Assembly (NCBI RefSeq): GCF_018343695.1
Contig: NZ_JAGYPJ010000001.1
Span: 1,623,001-1,687,000 of the forward strand
DNA length: 64,000 bases
From: Lederbergia citrisecunda
GTDB lineage: Bacteria; Bacillota; Bacilli; Bacillales; Bacillaceae_C
Direction of reading: 5' to 3'
Below, in pieces: positions 7,737 through 16,866 of this stretch (positions within the stretch are counted from its first letter, which is position 1; each line of letters starts with the position of its first letter). A model generated the notes under the pieces. The model saw nothing but the letters and a program-made list of their open reading frames with translations. It made no database searches and was not told the origin of the DNA. The translations under genes were made by a program, and so were the position numbers.

Positions 7737-9092
7737 TTATTTTTGATGCATTACATCATGAATTTCAAGAAACTTTGTATTGAAATCTCCACCTACAAAT
7801 GTTTCATTTTCAAGCAAATTCAAATGGAATGGAATCGTTGTTTTGATTCCTTCGATCACAAACTCTGAAAGGGCTCTTTTCATTCTAGCAATAGCTTCTT
7901 CACGCGTAGCCCCATATGATATAACCTTTGCTATCATTGAATCATAATATGGCGGAATTGTATAGCCAGGATATGCTCCAGAATCTACGCGAACTCCATA
8001 CCCACCTGGCGGCAAGTACATTTCAATTTTTCCAGCTGAAGGGAGAAAGTTTTTCTCAGGGTTTTCTGCGTTAATTCTGCATTCAATTGACCAGCCACTG
8101 AATTCAACCTGTTCTTGTGTTAGAGATAATTTCTCACCTGATGCTACACGAATCATTTCTTTTATAAGATCGACTCCTGTCACCATTTCAGTAACGGGAT
8201 GTTCAACTTGAATACGCGTATTCATCTCCATGAAATAAAACTTACGATTCCTATGGTCGTAAATAAATTCAATCGTTCCAGCACCTGAATATTCAACAGC
8301 CTTGGCAGCTTTAACTGCTGCTTCCCCCATCAATTCCCGTGTTTCAGAGTCTAGTGCTGGTGATGGCGTTTCTTCAAGTAATTTTTGTAGTCTTCTTTGA
8401 ATTGAACAATCACGTTCACCCAGATGTATAACATTGCCAAAATTATCACCAATTACTTGGATTTCAACATGCCTAAAGTCTTCAATATACTTTTCTATGT
8501 ATACACCTGGATTGCCGAATGCAGTTAACGCTTCCTGCTGGGTAATATTAATCCCTTTAATCAATTCTTCTTTGTCCTTAGCAACGCGGATTCCTTTCCC
8601 TCCGCCTCCTGCCGTAGCTTTGATAATGACTGGATACCCAATTTTTTCAGAAATTTCAAGGGCCTCATCAGAGTCATTAATAATTCCATTTGAACCAGGA
8701 ACAATTGGTACACCGGCAGCTTTCATCGTTTCGCGGGCGACATCTTTAGTACCCATTTTTGAAATAGCTTCAGGACTCGGTCCAATGAAAATAATATTGC
8801 ATAAACGGCAAAGATCAGCGAAGTCTGCGTTCTCAGCTAAAAATCCATACCCCGGATGTATCGCATCACAATTCGTTAGCTTTGCAACACTTATCACATT
8901 TGCCGTATTTAAATAGCTGTCTCTAGACAATTTTGGACCAATGCAATACGCTTCATCAGCTAATTGAACATGCAGTGCTTCACGATCTGCTTCTGAATAG
9001 ACTGCAACAGTCTCAATATCTAATTCTTTACAAGCTCGAATAATTCGAACAGCTATTTCTCCTCTATTTGCGATTAATACTTTTTTTATCAT
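7737..9092 (-). CDS. accC: Acetyl-CoA carboxylase, biotin carboxylase subunit
   Basis: 451 residues, the typical AccC length. It carboxylates the biotin on AccB using ATP and bicarbonate, the first half-reaction of malonyl-CoA formation. It has the N-terminal '[20 protein letters not shown]', the ATP-grasp glycine-rich loop '[14 protein letters not shown]' (about residues 159-172), '[17 protein letters not shown]' and '[20 protein letters not shown]' (metal and catalytic residues). The C-terminal '[11 protein letters not shown]' is also present. GGAGCG precedes ATG 9092. It is cotranscribed with accB, 12 bases upstream. Confidence 0.97.
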   Translation of the reverse strand: MIKKVLIANRGEIAVRIIRACKELDIETVAVYSEADREALHVQLADEAYCIGPKLSRDSYLNTANVISVAKLTNCDAIHPGYGFLAENADFADLCRLCNIIFIGPSPEAISKMGTKDVARETMKAAGVPIVPGSNGIINDSDEALEISEKIGYPVIIKATAGGGGKGIRVAKDKEELIKGINITQQEALTAFGNPGVYIEKYIEDFRHVEIQVIGDNFGNVIHLGERDCSIQRRLQKLLEETPSPALDSETRELMGEAAVKAAKAVEYSGAGTIEFIYDHRNRKFYFMEMNTRIQVEHPVTEMVTGVDLIKEMIRVASGEKLSLTQEQVEFSGWSIECRINAENPEKNFLPSAGKIEMYLPPGGYGVRVDSGAYPGYTIPPYYDSMIAKVISYGATREEAIARMKRALSEFVIEGIKTTIPFHLNLLENETFVGGDFNTKFLEIHDVMHQK

Positions 9093-9104
9093 AGGAAACG
9101 CTCC

Positions 9105-9599
9105 TTATCTTGGCTTTACTAAGTATAATGGTTGTCCATACTCAACAAGTTCGCCATTTTTTACAAGGACTTCCACAATCTCTCCATCTACTTCTGCCTC
9201 AATTTCATTAAATAACTTCATCGCTTCAACAATGCAAACAACCGTATCTGCTTTAACTTGAGATCCGATTTGCACATAAGCTGGACTATCTGGAGTTGGT
9301 GATTGATAGAACGTTCCAACCATTGGAGAAACAACTTGAAGATAGTTTTCGTTATTCGTAGTACCTTCTATTTTTGCTTCAACCTTCTCAGGAGCAGCAG
9401 CTGGCGTTTCAACTACAGCTTGTACTGGTGGTTGAACTGTTACTGGCTGTTGAACAATAGGTTGTTGCTGTGCAACAGGTACAAAACCTGTACGTTTCTT
9501 TAAGTTAATTTTTGAACCTTCATGCTCGAAACTGAATTCCTCAATATCAGATTGATCAATTAATTTTATGATTTCACGAATTTCTTGAATTTTTAACAT
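9105..9599 (-). CDS. accB: Biotin carboxyl carrier protein of acetyl-CoA carboxylase
   Basis: 164 residues from ATG 9599, which follows GAAGGAGTG; an upstream in-frame ATG (9641) has no site. The N-terminal '[22 protein letters not shown]' helix is followed by a Pro/Gln/Ala-rich mobile linker (about residues 40-75) and the biotinyl domain. The biotin-acceptor Lys is in 'EAMKLFNE' (the common form is EAMKLMNE, so Met is replaced by Phe). The protein carries CO2 between AccC and the carboxyltransferase. Confidence 0.96.
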   Translation of the reverse strand: MLKIQEIREIIKLIDQSDIEEFSFEHEGSKINLKKRTGFVPVAQQQPIVQQPVTVQPPVQAVVETPAAAPEKVEAKIEGTTNNENYLQVVSPMVGTFYQSPTPDSPAYVQIGSQVKADTVVCIVEAMKLFNEIEAEVDGEIVEVLVKNGELVEYGQPLYLVKPR

Positions 9600-9965
9600 A
9601 AGTGACACTCCTTCAAAATAATGAGTAGCTCCTAACATCATAATATAATACCTTATAAAAATTCAATGATGAAGACGGAATGTAATATTTTTTTATCATT
9701 TCGTGGTAATGTCTGGGAAATTATACCTTTGATTTCCGCTCCCATCATTCTCTTTTCTCATCGCCGATAAGCTTAGACGAATGAGGGAGTAAGAAGGCTC
9801 AACGAAGCCTCCGATGAGTAAATGTTTTGACGAATAAATCGCTTTTTGGGCTCTTGTTGCTTCTCGTTAATGACGTCTAGAGACTGGAGTATGCAGCTAA
9901 GACATAGCGAGATATATTAACTTACAGGTTATTTTTAGGGTAGCCTAAAATATAAAAAGAAAACG
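9600..9965. other. Intergenic region upstream of accB
   Basis: About 370 bases between accB and the spoIIIA terminator. The part next to accB is AT-rich and must hold the accB promoter, but I cannot fix its boxes. From about 9725 to 9905 there is a more GC-balanced stretch that reads like a degenerate intergenic repeat but does not clearly match the copies catalogued here. No ORF is supported. Confidence 0.4.
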
Positions 9966-9990
9966 ACGGATGGGTATATTCCCGTCCGCC
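9966..9990 (-). terminator. Terminator of the spoIIIA operon
   Basis: On the minus strand CGGACGGG and CCCATCCG pair with one mismatch around an AT loop, followed by TCGTTTTCTTTTTA. It lies just after the spoIIIAH stop codon. Confidence 0.7.
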
Positions 9991-9996
9991 ATACAC

Positions 9997-10527
9997 TTAT
10001 TTCGTATCAAATTCAACCGTTGGAATAAATTGAGTTCCCATTTCATCTCTGACAAGTCTAAGGATTTCGACTGCATTAGCTTTCGAATGCTCGTCTGCTT
10101 TAACAGTAACGTATACTTGATTATCTTCAATTCTGACAAGAGAGTCGCTATACCCTAATGTTTTAATATAACTTTCTAGCGTTCTTTCCTTTACTCCCAT
10201 TGTATCAATATCTTTCATCTGGTCATATAATTTATTTTTTTCATCAGCTGTTAAGTCAGGTGCTGCTACTTGTGTCGTTAATTCATCCTTCTCTTTACTT
10301 CGTTTGTCCATTAGATTTAGACGGACTGCTTCGTATGCTTCGTCGCCTGAAGCCTCTGTAATTACTTTCATATCTTCATCATTCATCTTTCCGCTCGTAT
10401 CAGAAGCATTTTCCCCGTTTGTTGCTATATCCTTTACAGCTGGTTCGGATGTAACGTAGTAAACGGACAAGACGACAACGAGACTAAGCATTGTTAAGAG
10501 CCAAACAGTTTGCTTTTTTAAAAGCAT
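9997..10527 (-). CDS. spoIIIAH: Stage III sporulation protein AH
   Basis: 176 residues with one N-terminal membrane segment (about 7-26) and a periplasm-facing domain related to YscJ/FliF ring-building motifs (about 60-175). In B. subtilis (218 residues) it joins forespore SpoIIQ across the intermembrane space to form the engulfment channel and ratchet; this copy is shorter mainly in the linker. The ATG overlaps the spoIIIAG stop (TAATG). It is the last gene of the operon and is followed by a terminator. Confidence 0.92.
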   Translation of the reverse strand: MLLKKQTVWLLTMLSLVVVLSVYYVTSEPAVKDIATNGENASDTSGKMNDEDMKVITEASGDEAYEAVRLNLMDKRSKEKDELTTQVAAPDLTADEKNKLYDQMKDIDTMGVKERTLESYIKTLGYSDSLVRIEDNQVYVTVKADEHSKANAVEILRLVRDEMGTQFIPTVEFDTK

Positions 10528-11195
10528 TAAGAATCCCCCTTTGATTTTTTAGGCATGACTGCAACTTTATGGCTTGGAACATCTAAAACCCGTGTTACCG
10601 CTTCAATAATCCATTTTTTTACCTGTATGTTTTCGGCACCACCGGCAACTACTAGAACTCCCTTTATTTCAGGTTTCCTCGTTTCCATAACGAGAGGGAT
10701 ATCCTTTTCGCCTTCCCGGATTATGACGAGTTGATCTTCTTTTGATTGATCCTCTATTTGACGCTGTCCACCTTTTTCATCTTCTTCATGTGTCGTTTGA
10801 TTTTTTAAAATGGTGTTTTTTTCATACACCTTTCTTTCTGTTGCTTGAACATTTACGATGACGGTTACACTATGAACACCTACAATCTCCTCGAGCGCTT
10901 CTTTAAGCTGGTTTTCATATTGCTCTTCAAAAACCTTCATGCCATCGTTATTGTCTGATTTCTTTACTCCAAATGTTTCTGAACTATTCTGATCTCCGTT
11001 GTTTTCGTTAAAAACAGCTTCATTAGGACGATCACCTGTCTCTTTCCAAATCGTACCCAACATCATAAATAGAGCGCCTAAAATAAGTAGAAAAAGCAGA
11101 TAATATGGCTTTACTTTGTTTTTTTCGTTAGGAGTTTTATTAACGAATAATTTTTCTTTTAACCAATCAATCGGATTTGAATGTTTATTCTTCAT
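10527..11195 (-). CDS. spoIIIAG: Stage III sporulation protein AG
   Basis: 222 residues: a short cytoplasmic N-terminus, one membrane segment (about residues 28-46) and an extracytoplasmic domain with the ring-building fold. SpoIIIAG forms a large ring in the mother cell membrane, part of the channel to the forespore. A polar, Asp/Glu-rich linker follows the membrane segment. The conserved C-terminal part is 'IKGVLVVAGGAENIQVKKWIIEAVTRVL'. The start overlaps spoIIIAF by 11 bases. Confidence 0.92.
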   Translation of the reverse strand: MKNKHSNPIDWLKEKLFVNKTPNEKNKVKPYYLLFLLILGALFMMLGTIWKETGDRPNEAVFNENNGDQNSSETFGVKKSDNNDGMKVFEEQYENQLKEALEEIVGVHSVTVIVNVQATERKVYEKNTILKNQTTHEEDEKGGQRQIEDQSKEDQLVIIREGEKDIPLVMETRKPEIKGVLVVAGGAENIQVKKWIIEAVTRVLDVPSHKVAVMPKKSKGDS

Positions 11196-11796
11196 TTCCT
11201 AGTTCCTCCCTCGAAACAAGTTCAATCAATGATTCTTGTATTTCCCAGTTGGAAGAGAACATTGATTTGATTGTTTCGTAGTCGGTTGTATCCACTTTTG
11301 CATCTGTTTCTTGAAAAGTAACATTTACTGGCTGAATGGCTTTGATCGACTTTTCTGAAGGCGTTAGATAAACGACCACATTATCTAATTCGTTGATTGT
11401 TCCATCACTATTTGGTTTGGCGAAAATCTGGATTTTATTAATATCTAAGCTATACTTCTCACTCAACTCCTTTTCTACCATTTTTTTCATTTGGACAGCC
11501 ATTTGCTCTAATATATATGCATGCTGTGAAGCTTGTATCTCTTTTTTTTTCGTTTTCAATAAATTTTCAGTGGATGAATCTTCTATATCCATATTTGTAC
11601 TAAAGGATGCAAGCACTTTTTCAAAATCGGTAGAAACTAATTTTAAGATTGGAGTTAAAATAATAGCCATTAGAAGCAGCCCGGTTGCGAGTTTTGTGTA
11701 TTTTTTCATACTTGAATCAGGAAGAAGCATGTCAACAATCATGGCAAGAATTAAAAAAATAATGATGTTGAAAACCCACTCGTTCAAATACTCCAA
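11185..11796 (-). CDS. spoIIIAF: Stage III sporulation protein AF
   Basis: 203 residues with two N-terminal membrane helices (about 8-24 and 36-53) and an extracytoplasmic C-terminal domain. The start is TTG 11796, correctly spaced from a G-rich site (GGGGGGGAG). The site itself is a run of seven G, a spot prone to slippage. It is a component of the SpoIIIA-SpoIIQ complex, and sits between spoIIIAE and spoIIIAG as in B. subtilis. Confidence 0.9.
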   Translation of the reverse strand: MEYLNEWVFNIIIFLILAMIVDMLLPDSSMKKYTKLATGLLLMAIILTPILKLVSTDFEKVLASFSTNMDIEDSSTENLLKTKKKEIQASQHAYILEQMAVQMKKMVEKELSEKYSLDINKIQIFAKPNSDGTINELDNVVVYLTPSEKSIKAIQPVNVTFQETDAKVDTTDYETIKSMFSSNWEIQESLIELVSREELGNEE

Positions 11797-11815
11797 GAAA
11801 GCTCCCCCCCTCTAT

Positions 11816-13003
11816 CTATCTAACCATCATCGTTATATTTCCAGAAGTAATGATGATAGTTACGCTAATAAAGAACATAAAAGAAATGATTGCAAGGGAT
11901 GCGAAAATATACATCACACTTTTACTTACTGCATCCAAACATGCAATGACAGGTCCATCTCCTAAAGGCTGCATGAGTGCTGCAGCCAGCTTATATATAA
12001 AAGAAATGACTAATATTTTTAATGCTGGGAATGCCGCAATTAATAAGATTATCGCCACACCAGCTATTCCTACAGTATTTTTTAATAGAAGGGATGCATT
12101 TAAAACAGTATCTGCAGCATCGGTAAACATTCGTCCAACTACAGGTACAAAATTACCTGCAACATATTTCGCAGTTCTAATCGCAACACCGTCTGCAACA
12201 GCAGAAGCTGCCCCTTGAATAGAAATAACACCGAGTATAATGGTGATTAATGCGCCAAGGATTCCAATACTAATCTTTTTCAATAAATTTGAAAGCTGGG
12301 ATACTTTAAATTGAGCGTTTAATGTATTGGCAATACTCAATAAGGTTGCTAGAAATAGTAAGGGCAAGACAGTACTTTTAATTATAATGCTACTAATATT
12401 TACCAAAAATACGAGAACTGGGTGGAAGAATGCAGATGTCGCCACTCCCCCGGAGGAAGCGATTAATGCCAGCAATAATGGCAAAAGGGCAAGAATAAAT
12501 TGACTCATTGCATCAATGGCTTCAATTGCATAATCAGCTGCCACTCTAAAGCTATTTAATGCAATCATGATTAACACCATAAAAATGATGGAATACGCGA
12601 CTTTACTGACTGCACCTTGCTCAAAAGCTTGATGTAGCGACTGTAGAAACACACTAAGTATCGTCAATAATAAAAGTGAACCTAGCAATTTAATATTCAG
12701 GATGATTTCTTGCAAAATGAATGAAACAATTCCATTGAACCAATTTGAAAAAGAAAAGGACTTGTCTCCTTTTACAAAATCAAGCAATGTACCTCTTTTA
12801 CTTTCAGGTAAATATCCACCATATTCATGTAAAATTTTCTCCCAATGTCCGGATAACTCATCTAGACCAAGATCTTCTATATACCGGTCCATTACTAAAG
12901 TATTTGTTTCATTATTATCATTTTCTAATTCTTCCGCTGCAACCGATGTATTTACGAAAAATGGAATGATACAAATAAAAAGAATCAGCAGCTTTTGTGA
13001 CAT
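11816..13003 (-). CDS. spoIIIAE: Stage III sporulation protein AE
   Basis: 395 residues. It carries a cleavable signal peptide (about residues 1-24), a polar segment, then about seven or eight membrane helices with the conserved 'GDGPVIACLDAVSKS' near the C-terminus. SpoIIIAE is a polytopic subunit of the mother-cell channel complex. ATG 13003 follows GGAGTGGAATAC; the TTG at 13021 is less likely. The gene is flanked by spoIIIAD and spoIIIAF. Confidence 0.93.
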   Translation of the reverse strand: MSQKLLILFICIIPFFVNTSVAAEELENDNNETNTLVMDRYIEDLGLDELSGHWEKILHEYGGYLPESKRGTLLDFVKGDKSFSFSNWFNGIVSFILQEIILNIKLLGSLLLLTILSVFLQSLHQAFEQGAVSKVAYSIIFMVLIMIALNSFRVAADYAIEAIDAMSQFILALLPLLLALIASSGGVATSAFFHPVLVFLVNISSIIIKSTVLPLLFLATLLSIANTLNAQFKVSQLSNLLKKISIGILGALITIILGVISIQGAASAVADGVAIRTAKYVAGNFVPVVGRMFTDAADTVLNASLLLKNTVGIAGVAIILLIAAFPALKILVISFIYKLAAALMQPLGDGPVIACLDAVSKSVMYIFASLAIISFMFFISVTIIITSGNITMMVR

Positions 13004-13030
13004 GTATTCCACTCCGTTCAAATGCTTAGT

Positions 13031-13423
13031 CTAATGGACTGGCATAATATTGACGATCGTCTCAACCAACGCTGTCATAATGGGCACTGCTATTGCCAGT
13101 ATTAAAATTTTTCCTGCTAATTCAACTTTCGCTGCCATCGACCCAAGTCCCGCATCCTTGCTAATTTGTGCCGTAAATTCAGCAATATAAGCAATACCGA
13201 TTATTTTAAGAATTGTTTTTACGTATAGAGTGTTCACATTCGCAATGCCTGCAAGCTCCTCAATCATTAAAATGACTTTATGCACTTGATCTACGAGAAA
13301 TAGAAAGATGCCCGCTCCTGCAAATAACACAAGCAAAAAGGCAAAATTCGGAGTCTGTTCCTTGATGGCCAGTACAAGAAAAGTGGTTATTAGGGCAATC
13401 CCCGCAATTTGTAAGATTGCAAT
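13031..13423 (-). CDS. spoIIIAD: Stage III sporulation protein AD, apparent ATT start
   Basis: 130 residues if read from ATT 13423. The frame has a stop at 13438-13436, then only ATC (13429) and ATT (13423) before conserved sequence. The first ordinary start, TTG 13336, would remove about 29 residues of a conserved first membrane helix ('ILQIAGIALITTFLVLAIKEQ', which lines up with 'VQIVGLGLIATFL' of B. subtilis SpoIIIAD, 133 residues). AGGGGGA lies exactly 7 bases before the ATT. The rest shows membrane helices and 'KIIGIAYIAEFTAQISKDAG'. It is a membrane subunit of the SpoIIIA channel. The gene is certain; the start codon is inference from spacing and conservation. Confidence 0.88.
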   Translation of the reverse strand: MAILQIAGIALITTFLVLAIKEQTPNFAFLLVLFAGAGIFLFLVDQVHKVILMIEELAGIANVNTLYVKTILKIIGIAYIAEFTAQISKDAGLGSMAAKVELAGKILILAIAVPIMTALVETIVNIMPVH

Positions 13424-13439
13424 AGCGATTTCCCCCTAT

Positions 13440-13643
13440 CTATTGGAATAGAAAAACAGACTTGATTTTCTGAAATAATCCATCTACAATCGACACGACC
13501 ATAAATAAAATATAAATAAACCCGAACAATGTAACCCATTGTGCATACTCTTTTTTTCCGACCTGATCCAGTATTGTATGGAGAAAAGCAACAACAATCC
13601 CTACTCCGGCTATTTTGAAGATGACATCCACTTCTATGCCCAT
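13440..13643 (-). CDS. spoIIIAC: Stage III sporulation protein AC
   Basis: 67-residue two-helix membrane protein, nearly identical in pattern to B. subtilis SpoIIIAC ('EVDVIFKIAGVGIVVAFLHT', 'QVGKKEYAQWVTLFGFIYIL'). ATG 13643 follows GGAGG by 7 bases, giving the family start 'MGIEVDVI'; an upstream in-frame ATG (13661) overlaps the SD. It shares its two-helix repeat with SpoIIIAD and acts in the same complex. Confidence 0.93.
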   Translation of the reverse strand: MGIEVDVIFKIAGVGIVVAFLHTILDQVGKKEYAQWVTLFGFIYILFMVVSIVDGLFQKIKSVFLFQ

Positions 13644-13660
13644 ATCATTTCCTCCTATCA

Positions 13661-14176
13661 CTACAAAAGCAAAATGATGATAAGCAAACCGGTTAGGACT
13701 CCAAGGCTTTTCACCATTTTTTCATACTTTTTTTGCTTTTCGCGAGCAACCTCTTCTTCCCTTTCTAAGTTAGTAAGGGTCAACAATATTTGTTTCTGCT
13801 GCGTTTCGCGGTCATGTCTTCCTAAATTCTCACCAAATTGTAGCAACACTTCATATTCACTTTGTTTCAGAGAAGTAGATTCCCATATATCCTTTAAACT
13901 TTTCTCCCATGCAGATTTAACAATGGCATCTTCTTTTTTCAAGTAATTTGAAAATTTTTTGTAGTGTGTCGAAATAGGGTTAGGAATTTGTTTAGATATT
14001 TTTTCGGCTGCTTCTCCAAGAGGGGTATGACTATACATAATTTCCGCTTCCAATGTTTCAAGAGAATGTCGAAATAATCGTAAATTCTTTGGTCTCTCAC
14101 TTAATTGTTTTGAAAACTCAAAGCCTGCCCACGTAGTAGTCCCAACAATAAAAATAGCTCCGATTATTTTAATCAT
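13661..14176 (-). CDS. spoIIIAB: Stage III sporulation protein AB
   Basis: 171 residues with an N-terminal membrane segment, a central helical cytoplasmic domain (about residues 20-145, 'LRLFRHSLETLEAEIMYSHTPLGEA') and a C-terminal hydrophobic anchor (about 155-171). It is related to the GspF/PilC fold and is thought to be the inner-membrane platform paired with the ATPase SpoIIIAA. It overlaps spoIIIAA by 8 bases, indicating coupling. Confidence 0.92.
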   Translation of the reverse strand: MIKIIGAIFIVGTTTWAGFEFSKQLSERPKNLRLFRHSLETLEAEIMYSHTPLGEAAEKISKQIPNPISTHYKKFSNYLKKEDAIVKSAWEKSLKDIWESTSLKQSEYEVLLQFGENLGRHDRETQQKQILLTLTNLEREEEVAREKQKKYEKMVKSLGVLTGLLIIILLL

Positions 14177-15104
14177 GTAGGCCAGCTGCCCTTCTACTCA
14201 TAACTACTGGAATCCCACTTGCATCCTTTATCGACATGATTGTTCCCGGGCCATCACTCCGGGATAATTCAATAAATCTCGCAAACACTCTTTGTTCAAT
14301 AATTGGCTTTAGAAGAGGTCTTTTACTAACTTCCTCATAATTTTTCCCATGTGTTGTCATCATCAATATAATCCCTGCATTTACAGCCTCCATAATAGCC
14401 AAGCTGTCTTCTGCTCTTCCGATTTCATCTACAATAAGAACATTCGGACTCATTGAACGAATCATCATCATCATTCCTTCTGCTTTCGGGCAAGCGTCCA
14501 AAACATCTATCCTTGGTCCAAAATGGAGCTGAGGCACTCCATGTACACATCCAGCAATCTCTGACCGCTCATCTACAATTCCAGTTTTTAATGAAGGAAT
14601 ATTCCGGTCATGAACTCCGCTCGAAATGAGCCTCGCAATATCCCTTAACAAGGTTGTTTTCCCCGTTTGTGGCGGGCCAATAATCATCGTATTTTTCCAA
14701 TCTTGATGAAACAAATACGGAATATACTTTTCGGCTGCGCCGACCTTTTCTCTTGCAATTCTAATATTGAATGAAGATAAATGTCTGATAGCTTTAACAA
14801 ATCCATTTTCAAGAATAACTTTCCCTGCTAGACCAACTCGATGTCCTCCTTCAATCGTAATGTAGCCTTTTCTCAATTCCTCGTCTAAAGTGTAGAAAGA
14901 ATGGTTGGCTAGCTTACTGATGAATTGATCTGCATCCTCTTTCGTAAAAAGATAAGGGAGAAAATAAGGATTACCATTGGATGCCACCTCCACTTGCCGA
15001 TTAACCCTTAATCTAATTTCTTCGACTTCATCCAATTTCTTAGTAGGAATCTTCATTATTAATTCATTAATTCGAGCAGGCAACATTCGAAGCACTGATT
15101 TCAA
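14169..15104 (-). CDS. spoIIIAA: Stage III sporulation protein AA, secretion-type ATPase
   Basis: 311-residue R3H-associated AAA ATPase. Walker A 'GPPQTGKTTLL' is at about residues 143-153 and Walker B 'VLIVDEIGRAED' at about 216-227; 'EERSEIAGC'-type sensor residues are present as 'DERSEIAGC'. It is presumed to energise assembly or transport of the SpoIIIA channel. The start is TTG 15104 after GGGAGGAG, 6-base spacing. First gene of the operon, behind a sigma-E-like promoter. The small yqhV gene found upstream in B. subtilis is absent. Confidence 0.94.
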   Translation of the reverse strand: MKSVLRMLPARINELIMKIPTKKLDEVEEIRLRVNRQVEVASNGNPYFLPYLFTKEDADQFISKLANHSFYTLDEELRKGYITIEGGHRVGLAGKVILENGFVKAIRHLSSFNIRIAREKVGAAEKYIPYLFHQDWKNTMIIGPPQTGKTTLLRDIARLISSGVHDRNIPSLKTGIVDERSEIAGCVHGVPQLHFGPRIDVLDACPKAEGMMMMIRSMSPNVLIVDEIGRAEDSLAIMEAVNAGIILMMTTHGKNYEEVSKRPLLKPIIEQRVFARFIELSRSDGPGTIMSIKDASGIPVVMSRRAAGLHD

Positions 15105-15136
15105 CGTGCACTCCTCCCTACACCTTCACTATCTAA

Positions 15137-15162
15137 TATGTATTCAGCTTGTCTCTAAATAT
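15137..15162 (-). promoter_or_regulatory. Sigma-E-like promoter of the spoIIIA operon
   Basis: On the minus strand ATATT (15158-15162), 13 bases, then AATACATA (15137-15144), close to the sigma-E pattern ATA..T / CATACAAT. It lies about 35 bases before the spoIIIAA start. The operon is sigma-E-dependent in B. subtilis, which supports the match. Confidence 0.5.
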
Positions 15163-15187
15163 GAAAGTTAGATAAATAACCAATAAA

Positions 15188-15217
15188 AAAAACCAAGGAA
15201 AGTTATCCTTGGTTTTT
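15188..15217 (-). terminator. Terminator of efp
   Basis: AAAAACCAAGGA and TCCTTGGTTTTT form a perfect 12-base stem with a 6-base loop and flanking T-runs, 6 bases after the efp stop. Confidence 0.85.
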
Positions 15218-15223
15218 TATTCA

Positions 15224-15781
15224 TTATGCTCTTGATACATATGATCCTTCTGACGTATTAATGACTAACTTGTCTCCTGCATTTACAAAGAATGGTACTT
15301 GTACGATTAGGCCAGTTTCCATTTTTGCTGGTTTTGAACCACCAGAAGCTGTGTCACCTTTAATGCCTGGGTCAGTTTCAACGACTTCTAGTTCCACTGT
15401 ATTCGGCAATTCTACGCCTAGTGTTTCACCATTATACATAATGATATGAACGATCATATTTTCTTGTAAAAATTTTAATTCATATTCAATTTGAGTAGCT
15501 GGTAATTCGATTTGTTCATATGTTTCATTATCCATAAATACATGCATATTTGCATTAGCATATAAATATTGCATTGTTTTATTATCAATTTGAGCTCTTT
15601 CTACTTTTTCTCCAGCTCTAAATGTTTTTTCTTGAATTGCACCAGTACGTAAGTTTCTTAATTTAGATCTAACGAATGCAGCACCTTTTCCCGGCTTAAC
15701 GTGTTGGAAATCAATAACGCGCCAAATCCCTCCGTCAGTTTCAATCGTTAGTCCTGTTCTAAATTCGTTTACTGAAATCAT
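15224..15781 (-). CDS. efp: Elongation factor P
   Basis: 185-residue EF-P, three beta-barrel domains, which enters the ribosomal E site to relieve stalling at polyproline stretches. The loop that carries the modified residue reads '[15 protein letters not shown]', with Lys at the conserved tip (about residue 32). The usual '[17 protein letters not shown]' and C-terminal '[21 protein letters not shown]' are present. It is the last gene of the yqhR/aroQ/pepP/efp run and ends in a strong terminator. Confidence 0.97.
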   Translation of the reverse strand: MISVNEFRTGLTIETDGGIWRVIDFQHVKPGKGAAFVRSKLRNLRTGAIQEKTFRAGEKVERAQIDNKTMQYLYANANMHVFMDNETYEQIELPATQIEYELKFLQENMIVHIIMYNGETLGVELPNTVELEVVETDPGIKGDTASGGSKPAKMETGLIVQVPFFVNAGDKLVINTSEGSYVSRA

Positions 15782-15804
15782 CTATATTCCTCCTAAAAAG
15801 TACC

Positions 15805-16866
15805 TTATAAAATAATTAATTCTTTTGTCGAATGAGTCAATGTTTCATTGCCTGATGCCGTTATTAACGTATCATCCTCAATCCGAACGCCACCAATACC
15901 AGGTAAATAAATACCAGGTTCAACTGTAACAACCATTCCCGGTACAAGCTTTCCTTCAGAACGGTATGAAAGCCCAGGTCCTTCATGCACCTCAAGACCT
16001 ATTCCATGACCTAAAGAATGACCAAAATGTTCGCCATATCCTTTTTCCGTAATATAATCCCTTGCAATGGCATCTGCTTCAATTCCACTCATCCCAGGTT
16101 TGATTTGCTCCATAGCTCTTAGTTGCGCTTCAAGAGTAATATTATATATTTCCTTTAATTTATCTGAAGGCTCTCCAATCGCTACAGTTCGGGTTATATC
16201 AGATACGTACCCCTTATGAAGGGCACCGTAATCCATCGTAACGAAATCACCTTTTTCTATGATCTTGTCGCTTGCTACCCCATGCGGTAAGGCTGCTCTC
16301 CAGCCTGATGCAACAATAATATCAAAGGATGACGAAGTAGCACCACATTTACGCATAAAAAATTCGAGCTCATTTGTGACTTCCAATTCTGTTTTACCTG
16401 GCTTGATAAAATCAAGAATATGTTTAAATGCCGCATCAGCTATATCTGCAGCTTCTTTTAAAATACTAATTTCATGAGAATCTTTAATCATACGAAGATT
16501 TTCAATGACATTTGAAATAGGGATAAGCTCTGCTTCTATGGCTTCCTCATATTGCTTCCATGCAGAAAAAGGCATATGATCCTGCTCAAATCCAAGCTTT
16601 TTAATTCCAAGCTCTTTAACTTTTTCAGCTACTTCTTGAGTAATTGGACCGGTATGCTTTACAATCTCATATCCTTCAGCTTGCTTAACAGCTTGCTCTG
16701 TATAACGGAAATCAGTAATAAATAGTGCTCGATCAAAAGATATTAGAGCCACACCCGCTGTACCCGTGAAATTACTCATATAGCGGCGATTATATGTACT
16801 AGTAATCAAAAAACCATCAATGTTAGATTGTTTAAATTGTTCCCGAAGTTTCTCCAGTTTCCCCAC
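15805..16866 (-). CDS. M24 Xaa-Pro aminopeptidase-like metallopeptidase
   Basis: 353 residues with a creatinase-type N-terminal domain (1-125) and a pita-bread M24 catalytic domain (about 130-353). Metal ligands are visible in 'TMDYGALHKGYVSDITRT' (two Asp), 'HSLGHGIGLEVHEGP' (His), 'VTVEPGIYLPG' (Glu) and 'GGVRIEDDTLI' (Glu). The set matches Xaa-Pro dipeptidase/aminopeptidase, the B. subtilis YqhT position. The GTG start shares its G with the aroQ stop (TAGTG), indicating coupled translation. It may help clear proline peptides next to efp; that link is inference. Confidence 0.92.
   Translation of the reverse strand: MGKLEKLREQFKQSNIDGFLITSTYNRRYMSNFTGTAGVALISFDRALFITDFRYTEQAVKQAEGYEIVKHTGPITQEVAEKVKELGIKKLGFEQDHMPFSAWKQYEEAIEAELIPISNVIENLRMIKDSHEISILKEAADIADAAFKHILDFIKPGKTELEVTNELEFFMRKCGATSSSFDIIVASGWRAALPHGVASDKIIEKGDFVTMDYGALHKGYVSDITRTVAIGEPSDKLKEIYNITLEAQLRAMEQIKPGMSGIEADAIARDYITEKGYGEHFGHSLGHGIGLEVHEGPGLSYRSEGKLVPGMVVTVEPGIYLPGIGGVRIEDDTLITASGNETLTHSTKELIIL

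Noticed and set aside
8434-8916. 160-codon plus-strand frame opposite accC
   Set aside because: Antisense to a highly conserved gene; the frame is open because of codon bias on the other strand.
11393-11965. 190-codon plus-strand frame across spoIIIAF and spoIIIAE
   Set aside because: Antisense to two conserved sporulation genes, no SD, low-complexity product.
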